Shown piece after piece: positions 18,138 to 26,118 of a stretch of 64,000 nt of DNA. Both the position numbers and the translations under genes were made by a program. The first letter of the stretch is position 1. Each line of letters starts with the position of its first letter. The DNA is taken from NCBI RefSeq assembly GCF_007954425.1, contig NZ_CP042345.1, positions 434,001 through 498,000 on the forward strand, in the 5' to 3' direction. A model generated the notes under the pieces. The model searched no databases. It was not told the DNA's origin and saw only the letters and a list, made by a program, of their open reading frames with translations. The stretch comes from Novosphingobium ginsenosidimutans (GTDB lineage Bacteria > Pseudomonadota > Alphaproteobacteria > Sphingomonadales > Sphingomonadaceae).

Positions 18138-18163
18138 GTAACCCGATCGGCAGCGGCGGCGAA
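18138..18163 (+). promoter_or_regulatory. SigF-type promoter for bufA2-bufB-bufC
   Basis: On the plus strand, GTAACC (18138-18143), 16 bases, then CGAA (18160-18163). Both promoters share the extended GGCTGTAACC, and the two -35 elements lie 35 bp apart, back to back around an A-rich stretch (18111-18123). Expected leader is about 40 nt before bufA2. Confidence 0.87.
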
Positions 18164-18209
18164 TGGCCAGATGCCGACCTGGCACGACCCTCAATTGGAG
18201 TTCCCCGAC

Positions 18210-18494
18210 ATGCACACTGCCAAGACCGCTTCGGCGCTTGCTTCGCTCGCCGCCGCTTTCGTCCTCGCCGCCGCTGCCAACGCTGCCCCCGCCCCGGCCG
18301 GCAGCTCGGGCAAGGCGCTCGCCGATGCTGACACCGTCCACTGCTACGGCGTCAACACCTGCAAGGGCACGGCTGACTGCAAGACCACCGAACACGAATG
18401 CAAGGGCATGAACGGCTGTAAGGGCCACGGCTTCAAGGCCATGAAGGCCGGCGAATGCCTGAAGCGCGGCGGCACGATCGGCGATCTGGGCTGA
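18210..18494 (+). CDS. bufA2: BufA2-family bufferin precursor peptide
   Basis: A 94-residue secreted peptide. The signal runs [17 protein letters not shown] and onward to about ANA-AP near residue 26. The mature region has six cysteines, C45, C51, C57, C64, C70 and C83, in a near-regular pattern: [38 protein letters not shown]. This Cys-Lys-Gly repeat is the BufA2 signature and differs from the four-Cys DUF2282 type across the promoter. The ATG at 18210 has GGAG 9 bases upstream. Likely post-translationally modified by BufB/BufC and exported as a copper-binding metallophore. Being under 100 residues, it is easily missed or wrongly extended leftwards through the promoter. Confidence 0.92.
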   Translation: MHTAKTASALASLAAAFVLAAAANAAPAPAGSSGKALADADTVHCYGVNTCKGTADCKTTEHECKGMNGCKGHGFKAMKAGECLKRGGTIGDLG

Positions 18495-18504
18495 TCCCTC
18501 CCCC

Positions 18505-18544
18505 GGGCCCGGCCGCTGCCCTCACCCCCCTCCCGGCCGGGCCC
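18505..18544 (+). other. strong stem-loop between bufA2 and bufB
   Basis: A perfect 11-bp inverted repeat, GGGCCCGGCCG (18505-18515) and CGGCCGGGCCC (18534-18544), has an 18-nt loop and starts 10 bp after the bufA2 stop. No T-run follows, so it is better read as an mRNA-stabilising or partly attenuating hairpin than as a full terminator. Confidence 0.8.
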
Positions 18545-18575
18545 ACCCCTTTCCTCGCGCAATGGTTCAACAGCG

Positions 18576-19409
18576 ATGACCGGCACCATCCCGCCCTTCT
18601 CCGGCTTTGGCCTGGGTCTGCGCAAGGAACACCACGAAGCGTTCCTGACCGCGCCGCAGCCGGTCGACTTCGTCGAGGTCATTTCCGAGAATTTCATGGC
18701 CTGTGGCGGCCGCCCGCTGGCCACGCTGGAAGCCGTGCGCGAACGCTATCCGGTGATCCTGCACGGCGTTTCGATGTCGCTCGGCGCGGACCAGGAGCCG
18801 GACCGCGCCTATCTGGCCGAGCTCAAGACGCTGGCCCGGCGGATCGACCCGCTGTGGGTCTCCGACCATCTCTGCTGGACCGGGTTTGGCGGCCACAATT
18901 CGCACGATCTGCTGCCGGTCCCCTATACCGCAGAAGCGCTGGCGCGCTGCATCCGCAACCTGACCATCGCGCAGGACGCGCTGGAGCGGCCGCTGCTGAT
19001 CGAGAACCCGTCAAGCTATGTGCGCTTCCCGGACAGCACTCTTACCGAATGGCAGTTTTTGGCCGAACTGAGCGCTTCAACCGGCTGCTACCTGCTGCTC
19101 GACGTGAACAACGTCTTCGTTTCCAGCGTCAACCACGGCTTCGATCCGCTCGAATTCCTGAGCGGGATCCCGACAGGCCGCGTCCGCCAGATCCACCTCG
19201 CCGGGCATAGCCAAGGTCCAGAGGGCATGCTGATCGACACCCACGATGCGCCCGTGCCTGACCCGGTCTGGCAGCTCTATGCCTCTGCGGTTGACCACCT
19301 TGGTCCGGTTGCGACCATGATCGAACGCGATGACCAGGTTCCGCCACTGGCGGACCTGTTGGCCGAGCTCGCCCAGGCGCGCTGTCTGGCGGAGCGCGTG
19401 CCGGCATGA
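18576..19409 (+). CDS. bufB: DUF692 multinuclear iron oxygenase (BufB) for bufferin maturation
   Basis: A 277-residue TIM-barrel protein of the MNIO (DUF692, MbnB-like) family. Candidate iron ligands lie at the expected strand ends: E38 (ISEN), H63 (ILHGVSMS), D97-H98 (SDHLCW), E143 (LIENPSS), D176 and N178-N179 (LLDVNNV), H187, H207 (IHLAGH), D221-H223 (DTHD) and E250 (MIERDD). MNIOs use two or three irons and O2 to convert peptide cysteines into heterocycles. The following DUF2063 gene overlaps by 4 bp, as in other MNIO-partner pairs. The Shine-Dalgarno is weak, so BufB should be made in smaller amounts than BufA2. Confidence 0.95.
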   Translation: MTGTIPPFSGFGLGLRKEHHEAFLTAPQPVDFVEVISENFMACGGRPLATLEAVRERYPVILHGVSMSLGADQEPDRAYLAELKTLARRIDPLWVSDHLCWTGFGGHNSHDLLPVPYTAEALARCIRNLTIAQDALERPLLIENPSSYVRFPDSTLTEWQFLAELSASTGCYLLLDVNNVFVSSVNHGFDPLEFLSGIPTGRVRQIHLAGHSQGPEGMLIDTHDAPVPDPVWQLYASAVDHLGPVATMIERDDQVPPLADLLAELAQARCLAERVPA

Positions 19410-20140
19410 CCCTGGCAGTCCTGCAACGCGCCTTCCTGGCCGAGATTGCTGCCGATGACGCGCTGCCGCCCTCGTCCGCTGGCATGGCGATCTACCGCAA
19501 CGCCTATCGCGGCCGGTTGAGCGATGCGCTGGCATCGGGCTTCGAGCGGACCAAACGCTGGGTCGGCGAGGAGGCCTTTGAACAGGCCGCCGCCCATTAC
19601 ATCCTGACCAATCCGCCGCATCGCTGGACGCTCGATCTGTTTGGGGAAGCTTTTCCGGATCTGCTCGGAACCCTGTTTGCCGAAGATCCCGAAGTGGCAG
19701 AGCTGGCCTGGCTCGAATGGCAGCTGCAACAGGCGTTTGCCGCCCGCAATGCGCCAGTCCTGACTGCTGCGGACTTGGCCGAGGCCAGCTTGTCCGAAGA
19801 CGATTGGGCGCGGCTGCGCTTCATCCCGGCGCCGGGCTTTGCGGCGCGCCAGGTGAACTTCGATGTGGTGACCTTGTGGCCGCTGCTGCGAGACGAGGCG
19901 GCGGCGAGCGCCCCGGCAAGGCTGCCGGAATCAGGCTGGCTGATCGTCTGGCGCCAGGACCTGTCGCCGCACTACCGGCTGCTTGACCCGGCTGAAGGTA
20001 CCGCGCTCGTAGCTCTGGCGGGCGGGGAGAGCTTTGGCGAAGTGGCTGCGCGCGTTGGTGCGGACGGCCTTCCGCAATTCGGAGCGTGGTTTGCCAGCTG
20101 GCTGGCCGAGGGCCTATTTTCCGCCCTGGAGCTTACCTAA
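19406..20140 (+). CDS. bufC: DUF2063 partner protein (BufC) of the bufferin oxygenase
   Basis: A 244-residue protein. The N-terminal DUF2063 domain reads LQRAFLAEIAADDAL, MAIYRNAYRGRLSDALASGF and HYILTNPPHRWTLDLFG; a second all-beta/alpha half follows. Family members (MbnC, BufC, HvfC) bind the precursor and present it to the DUF692 enzyme. The ATG overlaps the bufB stop (ATGA), consistent with an equimolar complex. The 3' end converges on an SDR gene with a 4-bp overlap. Confidence 0.93.
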   Translation: MTLAVLQRAFLAEIAADDALPPSSAGMAIYRNAYRGRLSDALASGFERTKRWVGEEAFEQAAAHYILTNPPHRWTLDLFGEAFPDLLGTLFAEDPEVAELAWLEWQLQQAFAARNAPVLTAADLAEASLSEDDWARLRFIPAPGFAARQVNFDVVTLWPLLRDEAAASAPARLPESGWLIVWRQDLSPHYRLLDPAEGTALVALAGGESFGEVAARVGADGLPQFGAWFASWLAEGLFSALELT

Positions 20141-20907
20141 CCGCCGCGCAGGCGGGCGATATAGGCGCGCACGTCGTGCTCCTCATCGCCGTCATAGCGC
20201 GGGGCATAACGGGCAAAGGCCGCTTCCAGCGCAGCGGTCCGCTCGGTCATCGGCACCACGTTGTAGGCGTGGCTGACCACGAACCGCTCGCGTGCGGCCA
20301 GCTGCGGCAGGATGATCTCGGCATAGCGCTCGGCCGGCATGGCCTGATCGCGCCCGCCCTCGCTGGTCAGGCCGGAAAGGACCCAGCCGGGGATGATCGT
20401 GCCGGCATGAACATGCTCGGGCAGGTCCTCGCGCAGGCTTTCGGTCAGGCCCAGCACCGCGTGCTTTGAGGCGATGTAGGCGGCTGAACGCGGGACCGCG
20501 CAGAACAGCGCGTTTTCGGAAGCCACGTTGTAGATCGCCGAGGGGTGGTCCTGCGCCGCCATGCGCGGGGCAAAGGCCGCGCAGCCGTGCCAGACGCCCC
20601 AGAAATTGACCTCGAACACGCGGCGGGCGGCGGCAATGTCGGCCTTCCACAAGCGCCCACCGCCGCCGGAAATCCCGGCGTTGTTGACCAGCAGGTCAAC
20701 CCGCCCAAAGCGCTGCCAGGCCAGCTCAGCCAAAGCTTCGACCTCTTCCAGGTTCGCTACGTCGCAGGCAACGATTCCGTCCGCCGCTTCACGATCGGCC
20801 AGCAGGACCTGCGCGCCTGCCGCTTCGAGCGCCTTGCCAAGGGCCCCGCCGATCCCCCCGGCCCCGCCGGTGATCACCGCGACCTGGCCAGAATAGTCGG
20901 GCATCAT
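20137..20907 (-). CDS. SDR family NAD(P)-dependent oxidoreductase
   Basis: A 256-residue classical SDR: cofactor loop TGGAGGIGGALG, NNAGISGG, catalytic Ser in YNVASENAL and the Y-x3-K motif AAYIASKHAVLGL. An Asp-rich second strand (LLADREAAD) favours NAD(H). The substrate is unknown. It overlaps the upstream FrnE-type gene by 4 bp, so the two are co-translated, at the end of a minus-strand run mutY-hydrolase-nudC-dsbA-SDR. Confidence 0.93.
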   Translation of the reverse strand: MMPDYSGQVAVITGGAGGIGGALGKALEAAGAQVLLADREAADGIVACDVANLEEVEALAELAWQRFGRVDLLVNNAGISGGGGRLWKADIAAARRVFEVNFWGVWHGCAAFAPRMAAQDHPSAIYNVASENALFCAVPRSAAYIASKHAVLGLTESLREDLPEHVHAGTIIPGWVLSGLTSEGGRDQAMPAERYAEIILPQLAARERFVVSHAYNVVPMTERTAALEAAFARYAPRYDGDEEHDVRAYIARLRGG

Positions 20908-21605
20908 CCTGCCCGCGCCGCCAGCTCAGCCTCGCGCGTGACCACGCGGCGCAGGGCATTGGCATAGGTCTCGGGCTCCTGCGCGCCGGGGATCAGGAAC
21001 TTGCCGTTGATCAGCATCGCCGGCACGCCGCTGACGTTCATATCATAGGCCATGCGCTGTTCTTCCTGCGCCTGCTGGGCCAGCACCGTGTTGTCGAGCG
21101 CGGCCGCAGCGGCGTCTCGATCAATCCCGACAGCTTCCGCCACATCTAGCAGCACGGCAGGGTCAGAGACATTGCGGCGCTGCTGGAAGTGCGCATCGAA
21201 CAGCGCCAGTTTCAGCTCGGTCTGCTTTTCCGGCCCGTGCTGCGCCAGCGTCCACAGCAGCAGCTGGTGCGCGCGCAGCGTGTTCCACAGCCGCGCCTGC
21301 GGTGCCTCACCCTCACCCGTATAGTCGAACGAATAGCCGGCCCGGGCGCCGATCTCCTTCATCTGTCCGCGCGCTGCGGCCATCTGGTCGGGCGTGCGGC
21401 CATATTTGCGGGCAAGGTGCGCCTGCTGTTCCTCGCCCTCTGGCGGCATATCGGGATTGAGCTGGAAGGCATGCCAGCGGACCTGGGCCTCAACCTCGCC
21501 CTCCAGCGCTGCCAGGCCCTTCTTGAGCTGTGAATAGCCGATGATGCACCATGGGCACATCACATCAGACCAGATGTCGATCGTGACTTTAGCGGGCTGG
21601 GTCAT
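20904..21605 (-). CDS. FrnE-like DsbA family oxidoreductase
   Basis: A 233-residue cytoplasmic thioredoxin-fold protein with an inserted helical domain and active site MCPWCIIG near the N-terminus, the hallmark of the FrnE/DsbA_FrnE family (disulfide isomerase or 2-hydroxychromene carboxylate isomerase-like). No signal peptide is present. The ATG at 21605 overlaps the nudC stop (ATGA), which favours it over the GTG 12 bases upstream. It may act in thiol redox control or oxidative-stress defence, inferred from the family. Confidence 0.92.
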   Translation of the reverse strand: MTQPAKVTIDIWSDVMCPWCIIGYSQLKKGLAALEGEVEAQVRWHAFQLNPDMPPEGEEQQAHLARKYGRTPDQMAAARGQMKEIGARAGYSFDYTGEGEAPQARLWNTLRAHQLLLWTLAQHGPEKQTELKLALFDAHFQQRRNVSDPAVLLDVAEAVGIDRDAAAAALDNTVLAQQAQEEQRMAYDMNVSGVPAMLINGKFLIPGAQEPETYANALRRVVTREAELAARAG

Positions 21606-22480
21606 TTGTCGAGCCACCAGACTAGCAGGTTGTGGGCAATGGCGAAGGGCCGCGGGAAGATCAGCGTGTCGGTACCATCAGGACCGGCGGCACGCGCGGC
21701 TTCCAGTTCCTCGCGGGTGAACCAGCGCGCTTCTTCAAGCTCGGTGAAGTCAACTGCCAGCTCCGGATCATCGGTGAAGGCGTGGCACCCGATCATCAGC
21801 TGCGAGGGGAACGGCCACGGCTGGCTGGCGACATAAGACACGTCGCGCACCCGCACGCCGGCTTCTTCGAAGCTTTCACGCGCCACGGCTTCCTCGATCG
21901 TTTCGCCGGGTTCGACAAAGCCCGCCAGCGCCGAATAGATCCGCGCCGGAAAGCGCGGCTGGCGGCCCATCAGCAGGTGGCCCTTGTGTTCGATCAGCAT
22001 GATCGTGACCGGATCGGTGCGAGGGAAGTGCTGGGCCTTGCAGCTGTCGCAGTTGCGCTGCCAGCCACCCTTGCTGACCTGGGTCGCGCCGCCGCACCGT
22101 GCGCAGAAGCGGTGCCGGGCGTGCCAATCGACCAGGCTGCGCGCGCCGCCATAAAGCGCCAGTTCGCCCGGATCGAGCGCCGACATGGCGGCCCAGATCG
22201 AAGGGTTGGCATAGGCTGGCCCGGTCGCGCCTTCATCGGGCACGGCGGCGAAGCAGGCCTTGCCATCCATCAGCCCCAGGAACACCAGTTCCGCGTCCGG
22301 ATCGGCATCCGCCAACGTGCCCCATTCCAGCGCGCCCTCATCGGTATAGACCGGCGCCAGGCCATCCAGCTTAAGCAGCCGCGCGCGCCAGTTCGTCAGG
22401 GCCGCCAGCTCTTCGGGATTGGCGCGGATGTGGTCGGCCCGGTCGATCGGTGAACCGGCAAAGGCGATCGGCGCCTTCAT
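21602..22480 (-). CDS. nudC: NAD(+) diphosphatase NudC
   Basis: A 292-residue Nudix hydrolase. The zinc ribbon is CARCGG with NCDSC, the Nudix box GFVEPGETIEEAVARESFEE continues into AGV, and the NudC-specific SQPWPFPSQLM follows. NudC cleaves NADH/NAD+ and removes the NAD cap from RNA 5' ends. It overlaps both neighbours by 4 bp. Confidence 0.96.
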   Translation of the reverse strand: MKAPIAFAGSPIDRADHIRANPEELAALTNWRARLLKLDGLAPVYTDEGALEWGTLADADPDAELVFLGLMDGKACFAAVPDEGATGPAYANPSIWAAMSALDPGELALYGGARSLVDWHARHRFCARCGGATQVSKGGWQRNCDSCKAQHFPRTDPVTIMLIEHKGHLLMGRQPRFPARIYSALAGFVEPGETIEEAVARESFEEAGVRVRDVSYVASQPWPFPSQLMIGCHAFTDDPELAVDFTELEEARWFTREELEAARAAGPDGTDTLIFPRPFAIAHNLLVWWLDK

Positions 22481-23805
22481 GCGCCGCGCATCGCAGCCAG
22501 ATCGGCCAGAACCGTCTGCGGGAACTCGGCGTGGATCGGCAGGGCTTCGGACGGCATGTACTGGGTATAGACCCCGGCGCGCAGGCCCATCCGGACATTG
22601 ACGAAGCCGACTGTCCCGGCCGCGCCGCCCCAGCCGAAAGTCCCGGCATCGCGCCCCATGCCCGAACGACCACCCGCGCCGTTGCCCGCACCTTCAATAA
22701 AGGTGCCCTTGGTCTCGACCCCGTCGGGCAGCAGATTGCTGACGCCCAGCGCGACCGACGCCGCGCCCATCACCCGCCGGGTGCCGACAAGACCGCCATT
22801 GGCGATCATCTTGAGGAAGCGGTCATAGTCCGCCGGCGAGCAGACCAGGCCCGAACCACCAAAAGCGAAGGCCGGGCGGTCCAAGTAGATCGAGTTCTTG
22901 CTCAGATCGATCGGCAGCGGAAAACCGCCCATCAGGCCGTAATTGGCGGTCAGGCGATGCACTTCGCTCGCGGGCACCTGGAAATAGCTGCTCTTCATGC
23001 CGATCGGATCGAACATCCGCTCTTGCAGGAAAGCCTCGAAGCTCTTGGCCCCCGAAGCGCGCTGGATCACCACGCCCAGCACGTCGAGGCCCATCGAATA
23101 GTGCCATTCAGTGCCGGGTTCGGAGACCAGCGGCACGGTGGCGGCCAGCTTGACGAACTCGTCCGGGCCCGGGGTTGGCGGGCTGACCGGCAGGCCGGGA
23201 ATCTTCATCCGAGTCAGCACCGCCGGGGTCACGCCAAGGCGCAGTAGCTCGGCGCTGACCTTTTCCTTGCCAACGCCGGCATAGCCCAGGCCGGCCGTAT
23301 GCGTCAGCAGGTGGCGGACGGTTATCTGGTTCTGCGCCGGACGCGATTCCAGGCTGTTCTTCGGATCAATCGCCACCCGCATATTGGCAAATTCGGGGAT
23401 GAAGTCTGCCACCGGCTGGTCCAGCTTCAGCTTGCGATCGTCGATCAGCATCATTGCCGCCATGCCGGTCACCGGCTTGGTCTGCGAATAGGCGCGGAAC
23501 AGGCTGTTTTCGCCCGCGCTATCAGGATCGTCGAAAGCCTCCTTGCCGCGCACGATGAAGCCCGGGTCCTTTTCCCCCCAGCCAAGCGCCGCGACCATGC
23601 CCGCGACCTTCTTTTGGCTGACGTACTTGTCGAGCATGGCCGTAACCTTGGGCCAGCGGGTTTCAAAGCCCACGGCCGCGGCGGCATGGGCCAGCTGGCT
23701 GCCGAACGGCAGGGCACCGACGGCGGCTCCTGCCCCCAGCAGAACGCTAGAGCGCAGCAGGTTCCGGCGCGAAAGCGCGATGGCGTCGTGGTGATGCAAG
23801 GTCAT
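22477..23805 (-). CDS. Tat-exported serine hydrolase of the beta-lactamase family (class C/EstB-like)
   Basis: A 442-residue protein with a twin-arginine signal (SRRNLLRSSVLLGAGAAVG) and a class C-type serine hydrolase domain. The SxxK motif is YSQTKPVTG, the YxN position is filled by HYSMG, and the third box is GWGGAAGT rather than KTG. These substitutions fit esterase-like members more than true beta-lactamases. It is periplasmic once exported, substrate unknown. Start and stop overlap mutY and nudC by 4 bp each. Confidence 0.9.
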   Translation of the reverse strand: MTLHHHDAIALSRRNLLRSSVLLGAGAAVGALPFGSQLAHAAAAVGFETRWPKVTAMLDKYVSQKKVAGMVAALGWGEKDPGFIVRGKEAFDDPDSAGENSLFRAYSQTKPVTGMAAMMLIDDRKLKLDQPVADFIPEFANMRVAIDPKNSLESRPAQNQITVRHLLTHTAGLGYAGVGKEKVSAELLRLGVTPAVLTRMKIPGLPVSPPTPGPDEFVKLAATVPLVSEPGTEWHYSMGLDVLGVVIQRASGAKSFEAFLQERMFDPIGMKSSYFQVPASEVHRLTANYGLMGGFPLPIDLSKNSIYLDRPAFAFGGSGLVCSPADYDRFLKMIANGGLVGTRRVMGAASVALGVSNLLPDGVETKGTFIEGAGNGAGGRSGMGRDAGTFGWGGAAGTVGFVNVRMGLRAGVYTQYMPSEALPIHAEFPQTVLADLAAMRGA

Positions 23806-24857
23806 TCTCCCGTTTCTCGTTCAGCCAGCGCCAGCCGCGCTGCCTTGGCGAACAGGGTGGGCAGGCCGGCTTCATCGATCCGGTCCAGCGGCCACCATTC
23901 GCCATTGTCAGACGCCAGCCTATCCAAATCGCCGCCCGAATAAAGCATCAATTGCAAATCGAGATCGAAATGGGTGAAGGCGTGCCGAACCACGCCGCCA
24001 GCGCGCCATTCCCCCGGCAACGGTCCTTCGCCGCAGCCATCGCTGCGGGCCGCCCAGCCATCATCAGGCAAGGCCCGCATCCCGCCCAGCATCCCCGTGT
24101 TCGGCCGCTGCACAAGCCAGACTGCACCGCCCCGCTCGATCCAGAAGGCGCAGCCCCGGCGCTGCGCCTTGGCGGCCTTGGCTGGCTTGACCGGAAACCG
24201 CTCTGCACCAGCGCGGCGCCCGGCGCAGTTCGCGGCCAGCGGACAAAGCAGGCAGCGCGGATTGCGGTTGGTGCAGACCGTTGCCCCGAGGTCCATCATT
24301 GCCTGGGCGAAATCGCCGGGCCGCTCAGCCGGAGTCAGTTCCTCGGCCCGCGCCCGGATCGCCTTGCGCGCGGCGGGCAGCGGTTCATCAATCGCAAACA
24401 GCCGCGCCACCACCCGCTCGACATTGGCATCCACCACTGTGGCCCGTTCCCCAAACGCAATCGCGGCAACAGCAGCAGCAGTATAGGCGCCCAGCCCCGG
24501 CAGTTCCCGCAGCTCCGCCTCGGTGCCGGGAAAAGCGCCGCCGCGCGCCGCCACGGCCCGGGCGCAGGCCAGCAGATTGCGGGCGCGGGCGTAATAGCCC
24601 AGCCCTGCCCAGGCGGCCATCACCTCGGCATCATCGGCGGCCGCAAGCTCCTTGACAGTTGGCCAGCGCGCCAGGAACTTTGCGAAATAGGGACCGACTG
24701 CTGCAACCGTAGTTTGCTGTAGCATTACTTCGGACAGCCAGACACGATACGGATCCGGCGGCGGCGTGCCCGGCGGGCTGCGCCAAGGCAGCACGCGCGC
24801 CAAGCCCTCATACCAGGCCAATAGACTGGCTGATATCGTGTCCGTGCTGGTATCCAT
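23802..24857 (-). CDS. mutY: A/G-specific adenine DNA glycosylase MutY
   Basis: A 351-residue glycosylase: EVMLQQTTVAAVGPYFAKF, helix-hairpin-helix LPGLGAYTAAAVAAIAFGE with catalytic Asp in VVDANVERVVARLF, and the [4Fe-4S] loop C-x6-C-x2-C-x5-C (CTNRNPRCLLCPLAANC). A C-terminal NUDIX-like domain recognises 8-oxoG. It removes A opposite 8-oxoguanine. I place the start at the ATG at 24857 (MDTSTDTISASL); longer in-frame starts would run across the promoter and into the divergent DUF721 gene. Confidence 0.95.
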   Translation of the reverse strand: MDTSTDTISASLLAWYEGLARVLPWRSPPGTPPPDPYRVWLSEVMLQQTTVAAVGPYFAKFLARWPTVKELAAADDAEVMAAWAGLGYYARARNLLACARAVAARGGAFPGTEAELRELPGLGAYTAAAVAAIAFGERATVVDANVERVVARLFAIDEPLPAARKAIRARAEELTPAERPGDFAQAMMDLGATVCTNRNPRCLLCPLAANCAGRRAGAERFPVKPAKAAKAQRRGCAFWIERGGAVWLVQRPNTGMLGGMRALPDDGWAARSDGCGEGPLPGEWRAGGVVRHAFTHFDLDLQLMLYSGGDLDRLASDNGEWWPLDRIDEAGLPTLFAKAARLALAERETGE

Positions 24858-24886
24858 TCCCGCGCTATGGCATTGCCAGCGATGCA

Positions 24887-25438
24887 ATGGAACGGGACCC
24901 GAAGAAGCCAGGCACAAAGCCCGTAAAAGGGGCCGCAGCAAAGCCGCGCCCCTATGAACGGCCCCGCGGCGGGGCGGCGCGCAGCGTTTCCGAACTGATG
25001 CCAGAAGTGGGCCGCACCGCCTTTCGCCGGTTCGGCTTCGTCCAGTCGAGCGTGGTGACCCGCTGGCCCGAAATCGTCGGGGCCAAGCACGCCCGGGTCT
25101 GCAGCCCCGAAGCGATCCGCTTCCCGCCGGGCGAAAAGGCGAGCGGCATCCTTGAGCTGGTGGTCTTGCCCGCCCACGCCCCGCTGATCAGCCACGTCAC
25201 GCCCGAGATCATCGATCGGGTAAACCGCTTCTTTGGCTACAGTGCGGTTGCCCGGGTCAAACTGCGCCAGGGGATAGTCAAGCCGCCAACGGAAGAACGC
25301 CGCCCCGCCGCGCCGCCCTCGCTCAAGCCGATTCCGATGGAACTCGGCGATTCCTTGCGCGATATCGGCGATCCCGAACTGCGCGCCGTGCTCGAATCGC
25401 TGGCCCGCAGCCTGGGTGAAAACAACGAGGACAAGTGA
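24887..25438 (+). CDS. DUF721 (DciA-like) protein
   Basis: A 183-residue protein. A basic, Pro/Lys-rich N-terminus (MERDPKKPGTKPVKGAAAKP) leads into the DUF721 domain, with VVTRWPEIVGAKHARVCSPE and VNRFFGYSAVARVKLRQG. DciA-type DUF721 proteins load the replicative helicase DnaB in bacteria lacking DnaC, so this could be the loader here; that is family knowledge, not visible proof. It is divergent from mutY by only 29 bp. Its GTGA end overlaps the first of three thioredoxin-fold genes. Confidence 0.88.
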   Translation: MERDPKKPGTKPVKGAAAKPRPYERPRGGAARSVSELMPEVGRTAFRRFGFVQSSVVTRWPEIVGAKHARVCSPEAIRFPPGEKASGILELVVLPAHAPLISHVTPEIIDRVNRFFGYSAVARVKLRQGIVKPPTEERRPAAPPSLKPIPMELGDSLRDIGDPELRAVLESLARSLGENNEDK

Positions 25439-26118
25439 TCTTGAAGCATCTGCTCCGCCCCGCCCTGCTGCTCACCGCCGCCGCGCTGACCCTGGGCGCC
25501 AGCCCGCCGCTGGACTGGAACCGGGTCGTGACCCGGACCCCGCAGCAAAGCACGATCCTTGGCAACCCGGCCGCCAAGGTGAAGCTGACCACATTCGTCA
25601 GCTATACATGCCCGCATTGCCGCGAATTTGAACTCGAATCCGATGCCGGGCTGAAGCTCAAATACATCCGCAGCGGCAAGGTTTCGGTGGAGATAAAGCA
25701 TGTGGTGCGCGATCCGATTGACCTGACCGTGGCGATGCTAACCAATTGCGGACTGAAGGACCGGTTCCCGCTCAACCACAGCGCCTTCATGCGCAGCCAG
25801 CCGGTGTGGATCCAGACCCTGGCCCGCAGCAGCAAGGCCCAGCAGGCGCGCTGGACCACCGGCGAACTGCCTACCCGGACCCGCGCGATCGCCGCCGATT
25901 TCCGCTTCTACGAGATCATGGCGTCCCGCGGCTATGACCGGGTGACGGTTGATCGCTGCCTGGCCGATGGCGCCATGGCACAGCGGCTGGCCGCTGGCAG
26001 CGAGGCCGCCTCGAAACTGGGCGTCGATCACACGCCCAGCTTCGCGATCGACGGCGCGTTGCTTTACGGAACCGATGGCTGGAGCCTGCTGCAGCCGCAG
26101 ATCGAGGCGCGGATGTAA
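25435..26118 (+). CDS. DsbA-like secreted thioredoxin-fold protein 1
   Basis: A 227-residue protein with an N-terminal export signal (LLRPALLLTAAALTLGASPP) and a DsbA-type domain with active site YTCPHCREFE. The GTG at 25435 overlaps the DUF721 stop; TTG at 25441 is an alternative. Likely a periplasmic thiol oxidoreductase. It is followed without a gap by two paralogues, a tandem set upstream of smc. Confidence 0.88.
   Translation: MILKHLLRPALLLTAAALTLGASPPLDWNRVVTRTPQQSTILGNPAAKVKLTTFVSYTCPHCREFELESDAGLKLKYIRSGKVSVEIKHVVRDPIDLTVAMLTNCGLKDRFPLNHSAFMRSQPVWIQTLARSSKAQQARWTTGELPTRTRAIAADFRFYEIMASRGYDRVTVDRCLADGAMAQRLAAGSEAASKLGVDHTPSFAIDGALLYGTDGWSLLQPQIEARM

Noticed and set aside
17742..18209. 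Upstream extension of the bufA2 frame across the promoter region
   Set aside because: It would run antisense to bufA1 and through both SigF promoters, and would bury the signal peptide. The ATG at 18210 with GGAG is far better.
22477..23805. Serine hydrolase as a beta-lactamase resistance gene
   Set aside because: The YxN and KTG boxes are replaced; esterase-like activity is more likely.
24871..24889. CATTGC/GCAATG repeat in the mutY-DUF721 spacer as an operator
   Set aside because: Six-base arms overlapping a start codon in a 29-bp spacer are likely by chance.
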